A stretch of DNA of 64,000 bases from Salsuginibacillus kocurii DSM 18087. Its GTDB lineage: Bacteria; Bacillota; Bacilli; Bacillales; Marinococcaceae. The position numbers and the translations under genes were made by a program. The stretch's first letter is position 1; each line of letters opens with the position of its first letter. Positions 16,357 through 25,893 of this stretch are shown piece after piece. The stretch covers positions 1 to 64,000 of the forward strand of contig NZ_KB898630.1 of NCBI RefSeq assembly GCF_000377705.1, written 5' to 3'. The notes beneath the pieces are model-generated. The model worked only from the letters and a program-made list of their open reading frames with translations. It made no database searches and had not been told where the DNA came from.

Positions 16357-18996
16357 TCAAGAAATGGATTCAACGATTTCATAGACAGCATCTAGTGCTT
16401 CGCCTAATTTTTCAGGGTTTTTCCCTCCGGCTTGAGCCATATCTGGACGGCCGCCGCCACCTCCTCCGCAGATCGAAGCGGTTTGTTTAATAATATCTCC
16501 TGCTTTATATCCTTCGCCGACTAAATCTTTCGTAACACCTGCTATAAGGTTTACCTTCTCACCTGCGCGCATTCCCAATACCACGATTCCTGAGCCTAGT
16601 TTATTCTTTAATTCATCGGCAGTAGAACGCAGCGCATCCATATCACTTGCGGAAACCTCTTTGGCAATAACGGAAACCCCAGCCACTTCTCGTGCTTCAT
16701 TTACAAGGTTACCCGCTTCCATGTTGCCCAATTTGGCAGCCAATGATTCATTTTCCCGCTGGGCAGTACGCAGCTCTTCAAGGAGACTATCAACCCGGCG
16801 TGGAATGTCCTCTCTTGTTTTTGCTTTCACTTTTTCCCCTACATCAACAAGCAGCGAAAGTTGGTCGTTCATAAACTGGTAAGCGTGCTTGCCTGTGACA
16901 GCTTCAACCCGGCGAATGCCCGCTCCGATGCCTGATTCCGAAGCGATTTTAAACAATCCGATTTCGGCTGTGTTTTGCACATGGCAGCCTCCGCACAGTT
17001 CAATGCTGTAATCATCAATCTGCACAACCCGGACCTGGTCCCCGTATTTTTCTCCAAACAAGGCCATTGCCCCCATCGCTTTCGCTTCTTCGAGACTCTT
17101 TTCTTGAATTACGACCGGGAGGTTCTGCCATACCTTTTCATTAACCTTTGCTTCAATTTCGTATAATTCTTCTTCTTGCACCTGCCCAAAATGAGAAAAG
17201 TCGAAGCGCAAGCGGTCATCTTGCACAAGAGAGCCTGCTTGGTTTACATGTTCGCCTAATACATCTTTAAGGGCTTGATGCATTAAATGAGTGGCAGTAT
17301 GGTTTTTGACAATGTCAAGGCGTGCAGCTGCTTCTACCTTAGCCTCGACCGTTTCACCTTTCTTTAAATATCCTTCTTCGACTCGAATTGTATGAAGGTT
17401 TTGGCCATTAGGTGCTTTTTGCACATCAAGCACTCGCGCCTTGCCACTTGGGCCTTTAATCACTCCTGTATCTGCAACTTGTCCGCCGCTTTCAGCATAA
17501 AATGGTGTTTCCTTCAATACAGCATACGCTTCCTGCTCTTCATGTACGGCATCTACAAACATTTCATCCATGATAAGAACAGCTGCGCTCGTCTCTGCCG
17601 AAGTCGTGTCATAGCCGATAAATGAACTTGTTTCATTGATGCCTGCCAGCAGTTCGCTTTGCGTCTGCATGGAATCGCCTTCCTGCCTGGCTGCCCGAGC
17701 CCGGCTGCGTTGAGCTTCCATCTCTTCTTCAAAGCCTTCCATATCAATAGAGAAGCCACGTTCTAACACATATTCCTCTGTTAAATCGACCGGAAAACCG
17801 TACGTATCGTATAAACGGAACACCTCAGAGCCGTTAATCATCGTTTGCTGCTTGGACTCAGCGTCGTTCATTACTTTATTTAAAATCGTCAGTCCATCGC
17901 TTAATGTCTCGTGGAAGCGGACCTCTTCATTTTTCATAACTTTTTGAATGAAAGCTTGTTTTTCCTGAACTTCAGGATAATGGTCTTTCATGATCTCACC
18001 GACCACCGGCACCAGCTCATACATAAACGGACGATCAATATCAAGCACGTGAGCATAGCGGACCGCCCGGCGCAATAAACGGCGCAGGACATAACCCCGG
18101 CCTTCGTTTGAAGGCAGGGCTCCGTCGCCAATCGCAAAAGCGACTGTACGGATATGGTCTGCAATCACTTTAAAGGCAACATCTTTTTCTTGATCTTCAT
18201 TATAGGCGGAGCCTGCAATCTTTTCTGTTTCTTTAATGATCGGAAGAAATAAGTCTGTCTCAAAGTTTGTTACGGTGTCTTGAATAACTGAAACAATCCG
18301 TTCAAGCCCCATGCCCGTATCTATATTTTTTTTCGGAAGTGGCGTGTAGCTTCCGTCTGGATTGTGATTAAATTGAGAGAAGACAAGGTTCCAGATTTCA
18401 AGGTAACGTTCATTCTCTCCACCCGGATACAATTCTGGGTCATTTAGGTCATCGCCATAGCTTGGTCCGCGGTCATAAAAAATCTCTGTATTTGGTCCGC
18501 TCGGTCCTTCCCCAATATCCCAGAAGTTTTCTTCAATCCGGATTATTCGTTCTTCCGGCAGCCCGATTTCATCTTTCCAATACTGGTATGCTTCATCATC
18601 TTCCGGATGAACCGTAACAGAAAGCCGCTCCGAGTCAAACCCGATCCAGCGCTCACTCGTTAAAAATTCCCAGCCCCATTCAATGGCTTCTTTTTTAAAA
18701 TACTCACCGATTGAAAAATTGCCAAGCATCTCAAAAAATGTATGATGCCGGGCCGTTTTCCCCACGTTTTCAATGTCATTTGTGCGAATCGATTTTTGCG
18801 CATTTACAATTCGGGGATTGTCTGGAATTACTCGTCCATCAAAATATTTCTTTAAAGTCGCCACCCCGCTGTTGATCCATAGTAATGATGGATCTTCATG
18901 TGGAACAAGCGGCGCACTAGGTTCTACTCCATGTCCTTTTTCTTTGAAAAAATCAATAAATAGTTGACGTACTTCTGATGCGGTCAAACGATTCAT
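16357..18996 (-). CDS. alaS: alanine--tRNA ligase
   Basis: 879 residues, full length. Class II catalytic domain (1-250, [13 protein letters not shown] motif 2 region), tRNA-binding domain, editing domain with zinc-ligand HTATH near residue 564 and CGGCH near 668, and the C-Ala domain ending with the glycine-rich [15 protein letters not shown]. It charges tRNA-Ala and removes mischarged Ser or Gly. Expression is governed by a T-box leader at 19139-19386. It heads the row alaS-ireB-ruvX-yrzB-mltG. Confidence 0.98.
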   Translation of the reverse strand: MNRLTASEVRQLFIDFFKEKGHGVEPSAPLVPHEDPSLLWINSGVATLKKYFDGRVIPDNPRIVNAQKSIRTNDIENVGKTARHHTFFEMLGNFSIGEYFKKEAIEWGWEFLTSERWIGFDSERLSVTVHPEDDEAYQYWKDEIGLPEERIIRIEENFWDIGEGPSGPNTEIFYDRGPSYGDDLNDPELYPGGENERYLEIWNLVFSQFNHNPDGSYTPLPKKNIDTGMGLERIVSVIQDTVTNFETDLFLPIIKETEKIAGSAYNEDQEKDVAFKVIADHIRTVAFAIGDGALPSNEGRGYVLRRLLRRAVRYAHVLDIDRPFMYELVPVVGEIMKDHYPEVQEKQAFIQKVMKNEEVRFHETLSDGLTILNKVMNDAESKQQTMINGSEVFRLYDTYGFPVDLTEEYVLERGFSIDMEGFEEEMEAQRSRARAARQEGDSMQTQSELLAGINETSSFIGYDTTSAETSAAVLIMDEMFVDAVHEEQEAYAVLKETPFYAESGGQVADTGVIKGPSGKARVLDVQKAPNGQNLHTIRVEEGYLKKGETVEAKVEAAARLDIVKNHTATHLMHQALKDVLGEHVNQAGSLVQDDRLRFDFSHFGQVQEEELYEIEAKVNEKVWQNLPVVIQEKSLEEAKAMGAMALFGEKYGDQVRVVQIDDYSIELCGGCHVQNTAEIGLFKIASESGIGAGIRRVEAVTGKHAYQFMNDQLSLLVDVGEKVKAKTREDIPRRVDSLLEELRTAQRENESLAAKLGNMEAGNLVNEAREVAGVSVIAKEVSASDMDALRSTADELKNKLGSGIVVLGMRAGEKVNLIAGVTKDLVGEGYKAGDIIKQTASICGGGGGGRPDMAQAGGKNPEKLGEALDAVYEIVESIS

Positions 18997-19138
18997 AATT
19001 AACTTCTACCTCCTATATCTACTGAGCAGTTGTCCGTTTCATTTATGCTTCCTACGTTTTGGCAGAAATAACTGGCCGAACGATATTTGTTCTATGATTG
19101 TTCATTATTCCCCAGACAATTATTCTTCTAAAAAGCAC

Positions 19139-19386
19139 AAAAAACCCCCGCCCCTACTAAACAGGGACGGGAGCTGCCCGCGGTACCACCCTGGTTACGA
19201 ATATGACTTTTCATATTCGTCCCTTGGAGCCTGTTAACGCCAGGTGAAACGGCAGTGTTTAGCTGCACTCCGGAATAGCGTTCCACTGCTCTTCGCTGGA
19301 CGTTTCTTTCAGCCTGGGAAAACGTCTCTCTGTCACGCGGGCTTCAGTGTACTCGTTCCTTCAACGTATTCATGTCTTTTATTCTC
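19139..19386 (-). promoter_or_regulatory. T-box riboswitch controlling alaS
   Basis: The T-box sequence GGTGGTACCGCGGGC (complement of 19176-19190) precedes a terminator stem (CCCGTCCCTGTTT...GGGGCGGGGG) with a T run ending near 19139. Upstream are the stem I features GAACGAGTAC and CAGAGAGACG. A GCU triplet in GGAACGCTATTCC is a reasonable alanine specifier. Uncharged tRNA-Ala should bind this leader and allow read-through into alaS. Confidence 0.93.
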
Positions 19387-19392
19387 CTCTAG

Positions 19393-19421
19393 TTATATAA
19401 AATAATCCCTTTCTTTGTCAA
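19393..19421 (-). promoter_or_regulatory. sigma-A promoter of the alaS T-box transcript
   Basis: TTGACA (19421-19416) and TATATAA (19399-19393) with a normal spacer. The -35 overlaps the last codons of putP, so the alaS transcript starts immediately behind the symporter gene. Confidence 0.75.
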
Positions 19422-20896
19422 GTCGAGGGCCGCTTCACCTGCTCATACTCTGCCAACACTTCTGCTTCCGGCTCTGGCGTTAATAAGCTCACGATAATAA
19501 TAGCTGCTAAGCTAAAGAGGAATCCAGGAACAAGCTCATACAAATCAAAGATACCTCCTTCTGGGAGAGCCCAAAGTATCACTGTTAAGCCACCAACAAG
19601 CATGCCTGTTAAAGCCCCCCATTTTGTTGTCCGCCGCCAAAATAATGCAAGTAGTATAACTGGCCCAAAAACTGCGCCGAACCCGGCCCAGGCATATTCA
19701 ACCAGTTCGAGCACTGTACTCTCAGGGCTGTAGGCAAGGATCGTGGCAATGAGGGCAATAAGTAAAACGCCGATCCGCCCGACCCAGACGAGTTCTTGTT
19801 CAGAAGCATGCGGACGCAAATACCCTTTATAAAAATCCTCCGCCAAAGCGCTTGAAGATACAAGCAACTGCGAATCAATCGTACTCATCATCGCTGCAAG
19901 GATAGCCGCCAGCAAGAAGCCGGCAACCCAAGGATTAAAAAGGACTTGGGTAAACACTATGAAGACTGTTTCCTGGGCCCCGTCTGCCAGTGGCGCACTC
20001 ACTCCTTGCGCTGAAAAATAAGCGATACCGACAAATCCAGTAAAAATTGCACCAAATAATGACAGCACCATCCAACTCATCCCGATGAGACGAGCCTTAG
20101 GAATTTCACTTTCAGATTTTATCGCCATATAGCGTGTAATGATATGAGGCTGGCCTAAATAGCCTAACCCCCACGCCAACAAGGAAATAATGCCAATTGC
20201 TGAAGTGCCGGCAAAGACATCCAGATGGCTTGGATCTACTTCTCCCACTGCTTCAAGCGTTTGGCCCCAGCCCCCTATTTCAGAAATTGCCACAATCGGC
20301 ACAATAATGAGTGCTAAAAACATTAATATTCCTTGAAAAAAATCGGTCCAGCTGACAGCTAAAAAACCGCCTAAAAAGGTGTATAAAATAATGACCGATA
20401 CACCAATCCATAAAGCTGTCGTATATTCCCAGCCAAACGATTCCTGAAATAAGGTAGCTCCGCCTACCAACCCTGAAGACGTATAAAAAGCAAAAAAGAC
20501 TAAAATGAAGAGCGCGGAAACCATACGCAAAAGTCTGGAATGGTCACGAAAACGATTTTCAAGAAAGTCTGGTATTGTAATAGAATCATTGGCTACAGCC
20601 GTATAGCGACGCAACCTGAGAGCTAAAAACTGCCAATTAAAATAAGCCCCTAAAGCCAAACCAATCGGTAGCCAAATTTCACTCATTCCGCCGAGATACA
20701 TTGCACCAGGGAGCCCAAGAATGAGCCAACTGCTCATATCAGAAGCACCCGCACTAAGAGCAGCCACTCCTCCTCCCAGTTTACGGCCACCAAGAACATA
20801 ATCAGACAAATTGTGCGTTAATTTATAAAAAATAATACCAATCGTAAACATGCCAATTAAATAGAGTAAAAACGTAATAACTGTGGCTTGGTCCAT
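19418..20896 (-). CDS. putP: sodium/proline symporter PutP
   Basis: 492 residues, sodium:solute symporter family with about 13 membrane segments. The GGRKLGGGVAALSAGASDMSSW stretch near residues 36-57, split here as GGRKLGGG and SAGASDMSSW, is the PutP Na+/substrate site, and SWTDFFQG is also typical. It imports proline with Na+, serving nutrition and osmoprotection. It is three bases downstream of a 39-residue membrane protein gene, in one operon under a sigma-54-type promoter. No separate terminator is visible before the alaS leader, whose own terminator may stop the putP message. Confidence 0.95.
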   Translation of the reverse strand: MDQATVITFLLYLIGMFTIGIIFYKLTHNLSDYVLGGRKLGGGVAALSAGASDMSSWLILGLPGAMYLGGMSEIWLPIGLALGAYFNWQFLALRLRRYTAVANDSITIPDFLENRFRDHSRLLRMVSALFILVFFAFYTSSGLVGGATLFQESFGWEYTTALWIGVSVIILYTFLGGFLAVSWTDFFQGILMFLALIIVPIVAISEIGGWGQTLEAVGEVDPSHLDVFAGTSAIGIISLLAWGLGYLGQPHIITRYMAIKSESEIPKARLIGMSWMVLSLFGAIFTGFVGIAYFSAQGVSAPLADGAQETVFIVFTQVLFNPWVAGFLLAAILAAMMSTIDSQLLVSSSALAEDFYKGYLRPHASEQELVWVGRIGVLLIALIATILAYSPESTVLELVEYAWAGFGAVFGPVILLALFWRRTTKWGALTGMLVGGLTVILWALPEGGIFDLYELVPGFLFSLAAIIIVSLLTPEPEAEVLAEYEQVKRPST

Positions 20897-20899
20897 TGC

Positions 20900-21019
20900 T
20901 TAGTTCTCCCCTTCCCTGCGTTGATGCCGTACATATGAGATAATTGAAAAAATCACGACTAAAGGCATTGGCACAAGAAGCCAAAACCAAGTTGCGCCTG
21001 TAAACGCATATTCCATCAT
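20900..21019 (-). CDS. symporter small accessory protein (39 residues)
   Basis: The frame starts with two ATGs (21019, 21016), has AAGGAGGC six bases upstream and stops with TAA three bases before the putP ATG. The protein has one membrane segment (about 11-30: WFWLLVPMPLVVIFSIISYV) with a proline pair and a basic tail (RHQRREGEN). Short single-span proteins encoded directly before sodium:solute symporters are known as symporter small accessory proteins; the mechanism is undefined. Tight coupling to putP supports a role in PutP assembly or activity (inference). Confidence 0.8.
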   Translation of the reverse strand: MMEYAFTGATWFWLLVPMPLVVIFSIISYVRHQRREGEN

Positions 21020-21357
21020 CCTGCCTCCTTATTTTTAATTTCCTATGTTTTATTGCAATATTAATGCCAATACATGAAATCAATCCCCTGTGTTTCACGT
21101 CTGCTTCACGTACAATACTATTCCCTTACCCTTCAACACAATCTAGGACATTTACTCTGCATAAAAAAAGAGAAACCAAAACAATGAAACGCTCAAGGAC
21201 GTGTCCGTAAAGGCTCGCGTCACTTTCAAATTATATCAATTACCGCAACGATAGATACAGACACTTCGAAAAAATAAACTATTCCTTTTCTTTTAAGTTA
21301 TGATATGTTTTAACAAATAAGGTTACGACTTATCAATTTAAAGGAGGTTGCCTCTCC
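21020..21357. other. regulatory intergenic region between the putP operon and the sigma-54 activator gene
   Basis: 338 bases without a gene. Besides the sigma-54 promoter at 21054-21069, it holds a direct repeat TTCACGT (21094-21100 and 21105-21111) spaced by one helical turn, 25-42 bases upstream of the -24 box, which could be an activator site. A TATGAT at 21299-21304 is a candidate -10 for the rightward regulator gene. Confidence 0.5.
21054..21069 (-). promoter_or_regulatory. sigma-54 (-24/-12) promoter of the putP operon
   Basis: TGGCAT-N5-TTGCA on the minus strand (21069-21054), one base from the TGGCAC-N5-TTGCA consensus, preceded by T and followed by an A/T-rich stretch. It lies 35 bases upstream of the accessory gene start and next to a sigma-54 activator gene. 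Confidence 0.75.
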
Positions 21358-22767
21358 ATGATTCATTCTCGCTCTGCCTTCACAAAAACCCAACTAACTG
21401 ATTTGTTTAATCAATTAGTCGAGCATGTAGACCAGGGGATCCGAGTGATTGACGCTCAGGAACAACTTATTATATACAATGAAAAAATGCGAGCAATCGA
21501 ATCAATGTCTTATGACGATTTTACTAATAAAGGGCTCATGGAGGCCTTTCAATTTAATGATGAACGGGACAGCCGGCTTTTGCAGGCTATTAAATACGGA
21601 AAACAGTCGTTAAATGAAAAACAAACGTATTTCACATATCTTGGTGAAGAAGTTACAACAATAAATGAAGCCTTCCCTATCTATTCACATGGCAACATAA
21701 TCGCCGCCGCTGAAGTAGCTAAGGACATTACCCGCATGGAAAAATTAGTCCGTGAAAATCGCAAGAAAAAAGAGAACTCGCTGTTTACGTTCTCCGACAT
21801 CATCGGCAACTCCAATGAATTACGGGAAGTTATTGAAAATGCTAGCCGAGCTACGCGAACGTCCTCACCTGTGTTAATCATTGGTGAAACCGGTACCGGC
21901 AAAGAATTATTTGCACAAAGTATTCATAGCGAAAGCGACCGGGCCACAGGACCGTTCATCTCTCAAAACTGTGCGGCCCTCCCAGAAACCTTAATCGAAG
22001 GAATTTTATTTGGTACTGTAAAAGGAGCCTTTACTGGGGCAACAGAGCGAGCAGGCTTATTTGAAGAAGCGGAAGGCGGGACTCTCTTACTCGATGAAAT
22101 CAACTCGCTCGCCCCTGCCTTACAAGCTAAACTATTACGGGTGTTACAAGAAAAGAAAGTTACCCGGCTGGGAGACACAAAAGAACGTTCTTTTAATGTT
22201 CGAGTGCTGACCACCATGAATGAAGACCCGGTAGAAGCAATCGCAGCTGGAAGGCTTCGCAAAGATTTATATTATCGCTTAAGCGTCGTTACTCTCCTGA
22301 TTCCTCCGTTACGTGAACGGATACATGATATTGAGCCACTAACTGCTACTTTTATAGCCAAATACAATACGATTTTTCAAATGAATATAGAGAACATCTC
22401 CGTCCAACTAGAACGTCGCTTTCTATCTTATAACTGGCCGGGCAATGTACGAGAACTTGAGCACATTATTGAAGGAGCAATGAATTTAACCATCGATGAA
22501 CAAATGTTACAAGTTCATCACCTCCCTCCGCACTTTCGCCATAAAACTTCCAAAAAAGGGACCTTATCTGCGCTAGCACAAAACGAAAATGCAGTCGATT
22601 TACCTACTCATCTTGCCACCGTGGAAAAAGAATGGGTCCAACAAGCACTTAAACAAGCAAACGGGAATGTCATGAAAGCCGCAAAAGATCTTGGCATCAG
22701 CCGGCAAAGTTTGCAATATCGCATGCAAAAATTTCATTTAAATCGCGATCCATTTTTAAATGGTTAA
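21358..22767 (+). CDS. sigma-54-dependent transcriptional activator (RocR/PutR-like, PAS-AAA+-Fis)
   Basis: 469 residues. A PAS-like sensor lies at about 12-125; the AAA+ domain (about 143-375) has Walker A GETGTGKE, the sigma-54-contact loop GAFTGA and Walker B LLLDEIN; a Fis-type helix-turn-helix is at the C-terminus (NVMKAAKDLGISRQSLQYRMQ, cited here as NVMKAAKDLGIS plus RQSLQYRM). It closely resembles RocR of arginine catabolism. It sits between two sigma-54-type promoters, one upstream of putP and one upstream of P5C dehydrogenase, so it is probably the proline- (or ornithine/arginine-) responsive activator of this locus (inference). Confidence 0.93.
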   Translation: MIHSRSAFTKTQLTDLFNQLVEHVDQGIRVIDAQEQLIIYNEKMRAIESMSYDDFTNKGLMEAFQFNDERDSRLLQAIKYGKQSLNEKQTYFTYLGEEVTTINEAFPIYSHGNIIAAAEVAKDITRMEKLVRENRKKKENSLFTFSDIIGNSNELREVIENASRATRTSSPVLIIGETGTGKELFAQSIHSESDRATGPFISQNCAALPETLIEGILFGTVKGAFTGATERAGLFEEAEGGTLLLDEINSLAPALQAKLLRVLQEKKVTRLGDTKERSFNVRVLTTMNEDPVEAIAAGRLRKDLYYRLSVVTLLIPPLRERIHDIEPLTATFIAKYNTIFQMNIENISVQLERRFLSYNWPGNVRELEHIIEGAMNLTIDEQMLQVHHLPPHFRHKTSKKGTLSALAQNENAVDLPTHLATVEKEWVQQALKQANGNVMKAAKDLGISRQSLQYRMQKFHLNRDPFLNG

Positions 22768-22778
22768 TTATTTTGCGG

Positions 22779-22807
22779 AAAAGTGCAAGTTTTCTTGCAC
22801 TTTTTTG
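22779..22807 (+). terminator. terminator of the activator gene
   Basis: AAAGTGCAAG TTTT CTTGCACTTT hairpin followed by TTT, directly after the stop codon. Being a palindrome about 55-80 bases upstream of the sigma-54 promoter, it could also be an activator site. Confidence 0.75.
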
Positions 22808-22859
22808 TGTAGTTTGGTTGTTTTTTTTGAAAACCCCCTTTCTGCCCAGTTCGTAAAAT

Positions 22860-22875
22860 TGGCACAACTTTTGCA
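22860..22875 (+). promoter_or_regulatory. sigma-54 (-24/-12) promoter of P5C dehydrogenase
   Basis: TGGCAC (22860-22865), five bases, TTGCA (22871-22875): an exact match to the sigma-54 consensus, 45 bases before the ATG. Confidence 0.88.
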
Positions 22876-22920
22876 ATTAATAGGGCCAGAATGATTTTTT
22901 GATAAGGAGAGGATTTTCTT

Positions 22921-24468
22921 ATGGTACAGCCATACACACACGAACCGTTTACAGATTTTTCAGTAGAGGAGAATAAGCGCGCTTACAAAGAAGCGTTAGA
23001 TTATGTAAAAAGTCAATTAGGCAAAGAATACCCTCTTATTATTAACGGAGAGAAGGTTACAACAGACGAGAAAATTGTTTCAGTAAACCCGGCTGATACG
23101 GATATCACTATTGGTACGGTTTCAAAAGCCAATCAAGATCATGCAGAAACAGCAATGGAAGCCGCTGAAGCAGCATTTAAGTCATGGAGCAAATGGGACC
23201 CAGAAGCAAGAGCTAACGTATTGTTCCGTGCTGCTGCAATCATCCGCCGCAGAAAACATGAATTTTCAGCCTGGATGACGTATGAAATCGGTAAACCTTG
23301 GAAGGAAGCAGATGCTGACACAGCAGAAGGTATTGATTTCCTTGAATATTACGCACGCCAGATGGTTGAGCTAAAGCCTGGGATTCCTATTAACAGCCGT
23401 TCGATTGAACACAACCAATTCAGATATATTCCCCTCGGGCCTGGTCTCACGATATCTCCATGGAATTTGCCGTTTGCAATTATGTGCGGCACGACAGTTG
23501 GGCCTATGGTAGCCGGCAATACGGTGATGCTAAAACCAGCAAGCAACACGCCCGTTATAGCTTATAAATTAATGGAAGTCTTAATAGAATCCGGCATGCC
23601 AAAAGGGGTTATTAACTATATTCCTGGGAGCGGCTCAGCGATCGGTGATTATTTAGTGGATCATCCGAAAACACGTTGGATCAATTTCACCGGATCAAAA
23701 GAAGTAGGAACACGCATTTATGAACGAGCAGCAAAGATTCAGCCTGGTCAGCACCATTTAAAACGCACAGCCATTGAAATGGGCGGCAAGGATACAATTA
23801 TTGTAGATAATGAAGCTGACTTGGATTTAGCCGCAGAATCGATACTGTACTCGGCTTATGGGTTCTCCGGGCAAAAATGTTCAGCTTGTTCTCGTGCGGT
23901 TGTCCATGAAGAAGTATATGACGAGGTATTAGAGAAAGTTCGTACCTTAACTGAAAACGTAAGCGTTGGCAACCCAGAAAAAGACTCAACGTACATGGGT
24001 CCTGTAAAAGACCAAGAAGCTTACGATAAAATTATGGAATATATGGAGGTCGGCAAGCAAGAAGCCCGGCTTGTCATCGGCGGAGAAGGAGATGATAACA
24101 CCGGTTTCTTTATTCAGCCCACTATTTTTGCAGATGCAGCTCCTGACTCCCGGATCATGCAAGAAGAAATCTTCGGGCCTGTTGTGGCTTTTGCTAAAGC
24201 AAAAGATTTCGATGAAATGATTGAAATTGCCAACAACACCGAATACGGACTAACCGGTGCTGTCATTTCTAACAACCGCGCCCATCTTGAGCAAGCACGC
24301 GAGGAATTTCACGTCGGTAATTTATATTTTAACCGTGGCTGTACCGCAGCCATAGTCGGTTACCAGCCATTTGGCGGCTTTAACATGTCAGGAACAGATG
24401 CCAAAGCCGGCGGTCCTGACTACCTCCTTCACTTCATGCAGCCCAAAACCATAACCGACCAATTTTAG
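22921..24468 (+). CDS. pruA: L-glutamate gamma-semialdehyde (P5C) dehydrogenase, RocA/PutC type
   Basis: 515 residues, as in Bacillus RocA/PutC. It oxidises glutamate semialdehyde to glutamate with NAD+, the second step of proline and the last step of arginine breakdown. Aldehyde dehydrogenase marks: [19 protein letters not shown] with the NAD site, EMGGKD with the catalytic Glu, GQKCSACSR with the catalytic Cys (about residue 321) and [17 protein letters not shown] precedes the ATG. It is downstream of a consensus sigma-54 promoter. A cluster of palindromic repeats and a terminator separate it from proline dehydrogenase. Confidence 0.95.
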   Translation: MVQPYTHEPFTDFSVEENKRAYKEALDYVKSQLGKEYPLIINGEKVTTDEKIVSVNPADTDITIGTVSKANQDHAETAMEAAEAAFKSWSKWDPEARANVLFRAAAIIRRRKHEFSAWMTYEIGKPWKEADADTAEGIDFLEYYARQMVELKPGIPINSRSIEHNQFRYIPLGPGLTISPWNLPFAIMCGTTVGPMVAGNTVMLKPASNTPVIAYKLMEVLIESGMPKGVINYIPGSGSAIGDYLVDHPKTRWINFTGSKEVGTRIYERAAKIQPGQHHLKRTAIEMGGKDTIIVDNEADLDLAAESILYSAYGFSGQKCSACSRAVVHEEVYDEVLEKVRTLTENVSVGNPEKDSTYMGPVKDQEAYDKIMEYMEVGKQEARLVIGGEGDDNTGFFIQPTIFADAAPDSRIMQEEIFGPVVAFAKAKDFDEMIEIANNTEYGLTGAVISNNRAHLEQAREEFHVGNLYFNRGCTAAIVGYQPFGGFNMSGTDAKAGGPDYLLHFMQPKTITDQF

Positions 24469-24470
24469 CC

Positions 24471-24800
24471 AGAAAAGCGGAGCGGGCTAGCTCAGCGGCG
24501 ACAAGTTTTTCTAGAACTGCGCAGTACAGCCTGCTGTACGGAGTCAGGACTAGAAAAAACCTCGAGCCGCTAGCCCGCGGAGCTAGACAGAAAAGCGGAG
24601 GGCGCCTAACCATTGGCGCAGGGCCCTTCTTCACCGCCGAGGAGGCTGTTGCCGCCGCAGGGCGGGGAAAAGGGATCACAAGCCAATGGCGCCCGCAGCT
24701 AGACAAAGAAAAGCGGAGCGTGTTGATTAACGACGCAGAGCTCTTCTCTCCCACACTGCGGGGGACGCGTCCGCCGCAGTGTGGGGAAGGAAACTCGGGC
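24471..24800. repeat. three tandem palindromic intergenic repeats
   Basis: Units start with AGAAAAGCGGAG at about 24471, 24590 and 24712. In the first, GCGGGCTA (24482-24489) pairs with TAGCCCGC (24571-24578), then GCGGC with GCCGC, then TTTTTCTAG with CTAGAAAAA. In the second, CCATTGGC pairs with GCCAATGG. The third is partial and has a CCCACACTGCGG / CCGCAGTGTGGG hairpin. Ends GCTAGACA match copy 1 (6573-6690). Base content (GC-rich) differs from neighbours. Confidence 0.8.
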
Positions 24801-24815
24801 CAATAGAATAACTCA

Positions 24816-24846
24816 CAAGAGCCTGCCCGATGCGGGCAGGCTCTTG
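24816..24846 (+). terminator. terminator after P5C dehydrogenase and the repeats
   Basis: Perfect 14-bp stem CAAGAGCCTGCCCG / CGGGCAGGCTCTTG with a three-base loop, followed by TTTATC. It suggests that proline dehydrogenase, 78 bases further on, has its own promoter or depends on read-through. Confidence 0.85.
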
Positions 24847-24923
24847 TTTATCATACTTCTTCTCCTTGTACTTTTATCAATAGATAAGAAAGACAGGCTG
24901 AGAAGATAAAAGGGGGAAGGAAC

Positions 24924-25835
24924 ATGTCTAATGTCACCAGAAATTTTTTCTTATTTCTTTCTCAAAACAAAGCCTTAAACAACAGCGCGAAAAAATGGGG
25001 ACTCCGTCTCGGTGCCTCTAAAGTAGTAGCTGGTGTAACCATTGAAGAAGCTATGACTTCGATTCAAACCTTAAATCAATCTGGTCTTAAGGCCACAGTA
25101 GACCATCTAGGCGAATTTGTCACCGAAGCCAATGAAGCGGAAGAAGCAAGAAAAGCTTGTATTGAAATTATTGAAGCCATTCACAGCCAACAAATCGACT
25201 CACAGATTTCAGTTAAGCTTACAAAGCTTGGGCTCGATATTAGCCCTGACCTATGTATGGACAACATGCGCAGCATTCTAGATGCAGCAAAAGATACAGG
25301 AAATTTTATTAATATCGATATGGAAGACTATGCCCGCTATCAAGCCACACTTGATATTTTGTTTGAATTACGAAATACGTATGATAATGTTGGTACCGTT
25401 CTGCAATCGTATTTGTACCGCGGCATGGAAGACTTAGACGACTTAAAAGGGATCCCGCTGCGAATTGTAAAAGGGGCTTACAAAGAAAACGAAGATGTCG
25501 CTATGCAAACAAAAGAAGCTATTGATGCTAATTTTCTCCGCATGATTCAAAAGCATTTGCTAAATGGCGGCTATACCGCAATAGCTACCCATGACCATCA
25601 CATTATTGAAAATGTTAAAACGTTTACCACTGATAACGAAATACCAAAAGACCAGTTTGAATTTCAAATGTTATACGGCTTTCGTCATGAACTTCAGCTC
25701 GCCCTTGCTAAAGAAGGATATACATTTCGAACGTATGTGCCGTTTGGGAAAGACTGGTACGGCTATTTTATGCGGCGCTTGGCTGAACGGCCTCAAAATG
25801 TGGCTTTTGCTGTACGAGGCATGCTGTCAAAGTAA
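24924..25835 (+). CDS. putB: proline dehydrogenase
   Basis: 303 residues, the length of Gram-positive monofunctional enzymes. It oxidises proline to P5C with FAD at the membrane face, the first step of catabolism. Motifs: SVKLTKLGLDIS, NIDMEDYARYQ, VLQSYLYRG, IRIVKGAYKE-type sequence (LRIVKGAYKE), IATHDHHII, FEFQMLYG and YVPFGKDWYGYFMRRLAERP. GGGGGAAGG precedes the ATG. Together with putP, P5C dehydrogenase and the sigma-54 activator it completes a proline-to-glutamate route. Confidence 0.96.
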   Translation: MSNVTRNFFLFLSQNKALNNSAKKWGLRLGASKVVAGVTIEEAMTSIQTLNQSGLKATVDHLGEFVTEANEAEEARKACIEIIEAIHSQQIDSQISVKLTKLGLDISPDLCMDNMRSILDAAKDTGNFINIDMEDYARYQATLDILFELRNTYDNVGTVLQSYLYRGMEDLDDLKGIPLRIVKGAYKENEDVAMQTKEAIDANFLRMIQKHLLNGGYTAIATHDHHIIENVKTFTTDNEIPKDQFEFQMLYGFRHELQLALAKEGYTFRTYVPFGKDWYGYFMRRLAERPQNVAFAVRGMLSK

Positions 25836-25893
25836 ACTACCAGACACTTGCTCATATTCAGATAAACTATGCTTCAAGCTGGCTGGTTACCAA

